This document shows, piece after piece, positions 6,964-9,936 of a stretch of DNA of 9,936 nucleotides. Below the pieces are notes generated by a model. That model was not told where the DNA came from, did no database searches, and was given only the letters and a program-made list of their open reading frames with translations. How positions within the stretch are numbered: position 1 is the stretch's first letter; each line of letters opens with the position of its first letter. Source of the stretch: Deltaproteobacteria bacterium (GTDB lineage: Bacteria > Desulfobacterota > Deferrimicrobia > Deferrimicrobiales > Deferrimicrobiaceae); the NCBI GenBank assembly GCA_025357175.1, contig JANXPS010000136.1, positions 1-9,936 of the forward strand, written 5' to 3'. A program made the translations under genes and the position numbers.

Positions 6964-7194
6964 ATGAGCACAAAGCATCTGCTCGACGCCAAGGGGCTTA
7001 AATGCCCGCTGCCCACGTTGATGGTCGACGGAAAAATGCGCAAGAACGAAGTCAAGCCCGGCGATGTGCTAGAGGTCGTTGCCGATTGCCCGACTTTCGA
7101 AAACGACATCAAGTCATGGTGCACCCGCAACAAGAAGGTGCTCGTGTTCATCCGCGACGAAGGCGGAATCAAGCGCTGCCAGATCCAATTCTGA
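6964..7194 (+). CDS. TusA/SirA-family sulfur carrier protein
   Basis: This 76-residue protein has the TusA family signature near its N-terminus: LDAKGLKCPLP, with the persulfide-carrying cysteine C14 in the CPxP motif. The rest fits the small two-layer fold of the family (KPGDVLEVVADCPTFENDI, then a terminal strand). Family members carry sulfane sulfur between sulfurtransferases and acceptors for tRNA thiolation, molybdenum cofactor work, selenium metabolism or dissimilatory sulfur oxidation; which applies here cannot be told from the sequence. Other cysteines are C42, C53 and C72. AAGGAGT lies nine bases before the ATG. It follows mvhD by 28 bases and precedes the chemoreceptor by 18, so it is very likely in the hydrogenase operon. 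TusA homologues also accompany HdrA in the sulfur-oxidising sHdr system, but the other sHdr genes are not here. Confidence 0.88.
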   Translation: MSTKHLLDAKGLKCPLPTLMVDGKMRKNEVKPGDVLEVVADCPTFENDIKSWCTRNKKVLVFIRDEGGIKRCQIQF

Positions 7195-7212
7195 CCAGTC
7201 CGGGGGAGACGC

Positions 7213-8727
7213 ATGCTCGCTAACCGCAAGTTGTCCGTCAGGATCTTTTCGCAAGCCGTCGTTCTCGTCCTCTGTTTCGCGCTCGTACTGACCTGGATCT
7301 ATCCCACGATCAAGCGGGTGCTGTACGAAGACCGGCGAACCAAGACGCGTCACCTGGTCGAGGTCGCCTACGGCGTAGCCGCCTCGTTTGCGAAACAGGC
7401 CAAGGACGGATCCTTGTCGGAAGCCGACGCGAAAAAGCAGGCGCTCGGCGTGATCAAGGCGCTCCGCTACGAGAAGTCCGACTATTTCTGGATCAACGAC
7501 CTGCAGCCGCGGATGGTGATGCACCCCATCAAGCCCGAGCTCGACGGGAAGGATCTGGCCGACTTCAAGGATCCGAACGGAAAAAAACTTTTCGTGGCGT
7601 TCGCCGACAAGGTCAGGTCGGACGGGGCGGGTTTTGTCGACTACCTTTGGCCCAAGCCCGGAGAAAAGGACCCGGTCGAGAAGATTTCCTACGTCAAGGG
7701 GCTGCCCGAGTGGGGATGGGTCATCGGCTCGGGGGTGTACATAGACGACATCAAGGCCGAACTGCAGCGGATCCTGCTGCTGCTGTACGGCGTGGTCGCA
7801 CTGATCGTGGGCGCCGGCGTCGGCGTATCGCTCTGGCTCTCGAGGTCGCTCGCGGGCTCCCTTTCCGGTTCCGTCGTGGAACTCGACAACGGCGTCCTCA
7901 ACCTGCTCGACACGGCCGAGTCCATTGCTTCGGTTTCGGGCACGCTCGCAGAGGCGTCTTCCTCCCAGGCCGAATCGCTGGAACAAACCGTGGCCGCGAT
8001 GGAAGAAATGTCGGCGATGACGCGGCAGAACGCCGATAACGCGGGGCTGGCGAAGACGCTTGCGGACGGGATGGGAACCAGCGTCGAGAAGGCCAACGGT
8101 TCGATGGTTTCGATGGTTTCCGCGATGGGGCAGATCTCCCAGCGGGCCCAGGAGATCGGCAAGATCATCAAGTCGATCGACGAGATCGCCTTCCAGACCA
8201 ACCTGCTGGCGCTCAACGCGGCGGTCGAGGCGGCACGGGCGGGCGAGGCGGGCGCGGGATTCGCGGTCGTGGCCGACGAGGTCCGCAACCTGGCGCTGCG
8301 GGCGGCCGAATCGGCACGCAACACGACCGATCTGGTCGAGTCCACGATGATGGTCGTCGCCGCCGGCACCATGCTCGTCGAGGAGACCAACAACGATTTC
8401 CAGGATGTCGCCGGAGCCGTCAAGAAGGTGACCGAGCTGGTGGGCGAGATTTCCGCCGCGACCTCCGAGCAGTCCCGCGGCATCACCGAGGTCAGCAGGG
8501 CCATAAACGACATGGACAAGATCACCCAGCAGACCGCCGCCAAATCGTCCGAGGTGGCCCAGTCGTCCGCCAGCCTGGGGGAATACGCGAACCTCGTCCA
8601 GGACATCGTCGACCGCCTGAACCTCCTCGTGGAAGGAGCCCCCCAGGGGCAGCATGCCCCTGCACCGGTTGCGGCGAGACCCGCACTGAAACTGAACAAG
8701 GGGTCTGTTTCAAGGAAGGGCTTCTAG
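7213..8727 (+). CDS. Methyl-accepting chemotaxis protein with periplasmic Cache sensor, no evident HAMP
   Basis: This 504-residue transmembrane chemoreceptor should control CheA activity and hence motility. TM1 is about residues 10-30, followed by a periplasmic region of about 155 residues. That region carries the single-Cache (sCache_2-like) pattern DYFWINDLQPRMVMHP, then LADFKDPNGKKLF and GWVIGSGVYIDDI just before TM2 (about 187-209). The cytoplasmic bundle has the highly conserved signalling tip IDEIAFQTNLLALNAAVEAA, then RAGEAGAGFAVVADEVRNLA (residues 322-361). Between TM2 and the bundle I see no HAMP-like pattern; residues 210-235 run straight into the adaptation helices. There is no CheR/CheB-tethering pentapeptide; the tail is a Pro/Ala-rich linker ending RKGF. 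GGGGGAG precedes the ATG by four bases. The 18-base gap to tusA suggests co-transcription with the hydrogenase genes. Single-Cache sensors of this type often bind small organic acids, but the ligand here is unknown. Confidence 0.92.
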   Translation: MLANRKLSVRIFSQAVVLVLCFALVLTWIYPTIKRVLYEDRRTKTRHLVEVAYGVAASFAKQAKDGSLSEADAKKQALGVIKALRYEKSDYFWINDLQPRMVMHPIKPELDGKDLADFKDPNGKKLFVAFADKVRSDGAGFVDYLWPKPGEKDPVEKISYVKGLPEWGWVIGSGVYIDDIKAELQRILLLLYGVVALIVGAGVGVSLWLSRSLAGSLSGSVVELDNGVLNLLDTAESIASVSGTLAEASSSQAESLEQTVAAMEEMSAMTRQNADNAGLAKTLADGMGTSVEKANGSMVSMVSAMGQISQRAQEIGKIIKSIDEIAFQTNLLALNAAVEAARAGEAGAGFAVVADEVRNLALRAAESARNTTDLVESTMMVVAAGTMLVEETNNDFQDVAGAVKKVTELVGEISAATSEQSRGITEVSRAINDMDKITQQTAAKSSEVAQSSASLGEYANLVQDIVDRLNLLVEGAPQGQHAPAPVAARPALKLNKGSVSRKGF

Positions 8728-8738
8728 GGAAGAACGAA

Positions 8739-8781
8739 GGGGGGAAGCCGGGCGGGTGCGAATCTACCCGAGCTTCTCCCC
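8739..8781 (-). terminator. Possible terminator between the convergent mcp and glnS genes
   Basis: GGGGGGAAGC (8739-8748) can pair with GCTTCTCCCC (8772-8781, one bulged T), and inside it CGGGT (8753-8757) pairs with ACCCG (8766-8770) around an eight-base loop. A four-base bulge (8749-8752) and a single A (8771) interrupt the stem. Read leftward, the stem is followed by the pyrimidine-rich TTCGTTCTTCCC, a weak U-tract, so it best suits glnS. It begins inside the last codons of glnS, which is unusual but possible in this compact 36-base gap. Confidence 0.35.
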
Positions 8782-9936
8782 GAGTATCCGCTGAACCGCC
8801 GCGGGGTCGGCCTTGCCGGCTACGGCGCGCATCGCATGCCCCGTAAACATCCCCAACAGGTTCGTTTTCCCGGCGCGATATTCCGCGACCTTGTCCGACA
8901 GGGGAGCCAGGACGGCCTCGACCGCCGCTTCGATCTCGGGATCGGACATCACCCGGTCGAGCCCCAGCCTGGCGGCGATTTCGGCGGGCTTGCCGCCCCC
9001 GGCCATCATTCCGGCGAAAATCGTGCGGGCCGCGGGGTTCGTGACCGCCTGACGGTCGGCCATCGCGGCGAGCTCGGCCAGGTCGGCGGGCCCGAACGGA
9101 AGGAGCGCCAGCGGCCGGCCCTTTAACTCGCGCATCAGGTCGTTGGCGACCCAGTTGGTGATCGATTTCGCGTCGGCGTGAATCGCCAGCGCCGCTTCGA
9201 AAAAGTCGGCGACGGCCGTTTCGCCGGTGAGCACGTCGGCCTGTTCGGCCGTCAACCCGAGGTCGGCGATGAAGCGGTCGTGTCGCGCGGCAAGCGCCGG
9301 ATCGGCCGAGCGCGCGCGAACCCGGTCGTCCGAGATCGTGCCTTTTGAAACGGGCGACGGCTTCGCGCCATTCTTCGGCTCGGCCGTTTTCGGCACCTCA
9401 GCCGATTTTGTCGCCCTGGACGCCGCCCTGTTCCCCTTGTAGCCGTCGCGCAGTTCGATGATGCTATTGAAGACGGGAGCGCCCGGCTTCGAATCGACCT
9501 CGTCGGCGACGAAGTAGCCATGACGCACGAATTGAAAGCGTTCGCCCGCCCGGGCGTCGGCCAGCCCGGGTTCGACGAGCGCCCCGTCGATCGGCGTCAC
9601 CGAATCGGGGTTCAGGTAATCCTTGAACGTCTTGCCGGGCTCGGGCTCCTCGGGGTTGGCGACGGCGCACAGCCGGTCGTACAGCCGGACCGGAGCCGGG
9701 ACTGCGTGGGCGGCCGACAACCATTGAATCGCGGTGCGCTTCTTTCGTTTTCCGTTACCCGTCTCGTCGTCCTGGTGGGTGTCGAGGGTGCATCGCAATT
9801 CGATCACTTCGCCGGACCCGGGATCCTTGACCGTCTCGTCGCACCGCAGGAAGCCGCCGTTGGCCAGGCGGACTTCGCCTCCCGGGAATAGCCGGATCCA
9901 GCCATCCGGCGGTTGTTCGCTGAAGTCGGTGGCCTC
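8764..9936 (-). CDS. glnS: Glutaminyl-tRNA synthetase, C-terminal part with GatB/YqeY-type tail (5' truncated by window)
   Basis: The frame is open from the window end to the TAG at 8764-8766, giving the last 390 residues. GlnRS charges tRNA-Gln with glutamine. The visible start belongs to the anticodon-binding beta-barrels: PDGWIRLFPGGEVRLANGG, then GEVIELRCT, then AIQWLSAAHAVPAPVRLYDR, all well known in class I GlnRS; the catalytic HIGH and KMSKS region lies beyond the window. The barrels end near FNSIIELRDGYKG. A low-complexity Ala/Lys/Pro linker follows, then about 150 residues resembling the GatB C-terminal/YqeY domain (LTAEQADVLTGETAVADFFE, and near the end AEYRAGKTNLLGMFTGHAMR and KADPAAVQRIL). 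Such tails are known on Deinococcus GlnRS and in some deltaproteobacteria, where they help bind tRNA-Gln. A GTG at about 9807 is internal, not a start. The gene converges on the chemoreceptor gene. Confidence 0.93.
   Translation of the reverse strand, partial: EATDFSEQPPDGWIRLFPGGEVRLANGGFLRCDETVKDPGSGEVIELRCTLDTHQDDETGNGKRKKRTAIQWLSAAHAVPAPVRLYDRLCAVANPEEPEPGKTFKDYLNPDSVTPIDGALVEPGLADARAGERFQFVRHGYFVADEVDSKPGAPVFNSIIELRDGYKGNRAASRATKSAEVPKTAEPKNGAKPSPVSKGTISDDRVRARSADPALAARHDRFIADLGLTAEQADVLTGETAVADFFEAALAIHADAKSITNWVANDLMRELKGRPLALLPFGPADLAELAAMADRQAVTNPAARTIFAGMMAGGGKPAEIAARLGLDRVMSDPEIEAAVEAVLAPLSDKVAEYRAGKTNLLGMFTGHAMRAVAGKADPAAVQRILGEKLG

Noticed and set aside
4519..7194. Sulfur-oxidising sHdr system
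   Set aside because: hdrA and tusA are present, but no hdrB/hdrC-like, lipoate-binding or DsrE-like genes are seen, and the adjacent mvhGA and mvhD point to a hydrogenase complex.

Overview
The window is GC-rich, densely coded bacterial DNA. The best guess is a Deltaproteobacteria/Desulfobacterota-type anaerobe, for example Geobacter-like. The evidence is a cytoplasmic Mvh-type (group 3c) [NiFe]-hydrogenase with HdrA, a glutaminyl-tRNA synthetase carrying a GatB/YqeY-type tail, a Cache-domain chemoreceptor, and outer-membrane barrel-like proteins that imply a Gram-negative envelope. Taxonomy is inferred from gene content only.

Layout. (1) Bases 2-1170 hold the end of one secreted or outer-membrane-like protein and a complete second one, both ending in phenylalanine and reading rightward. 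(2) Bases 1205-1397 hold a self-contained tRNA-Asp(GTC) unit with a near-consensus sigma70 promoter, the tRNA with encoded CCA, and a strong intrinsic terminator. (3) Bases 1530-8727 hold one tightly packed rightward cluster: hydrogenase small subunit (mvhG), large subunit (mvhA), maturation protease, hdrA, mvhD, a TusA-family sulfur carrier, and a methyl-accepting chemotaxis protein. Junctions are 4-base ATGA overlaps, direct abutment, or gaps under 30 bases, so this is very probably one operon. (4) The convergent 3' part of glnS lies on the minus strand to the window end.

How the genes work together. MvhG and MvhA should oxidise H2. The adjacent protease should trim the 26-residue tail of MvhA after NiFe insertion. 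MvhD should pass electrons to the flavoprotein HdrA, the bifurcating subunit of Mvh-Hdr complexes. The usual partners HdrB and HdrC, which carry the disulfide-reducing site, are absent from the window. The hdrA-mvhD pair is instead followed by a TusA-like persulfide carrier and a chemoreceptor without a recognisable HAMP domain. This hydrogenase/HdrA/TusA/chemoreceptor arrangement is the most interesting part of the window. It suggests an H2-linked electron-bifurcating module whose low-potential and disulfide/sulfur partners lie elsewhere, possibly tied to tactic behaviour.
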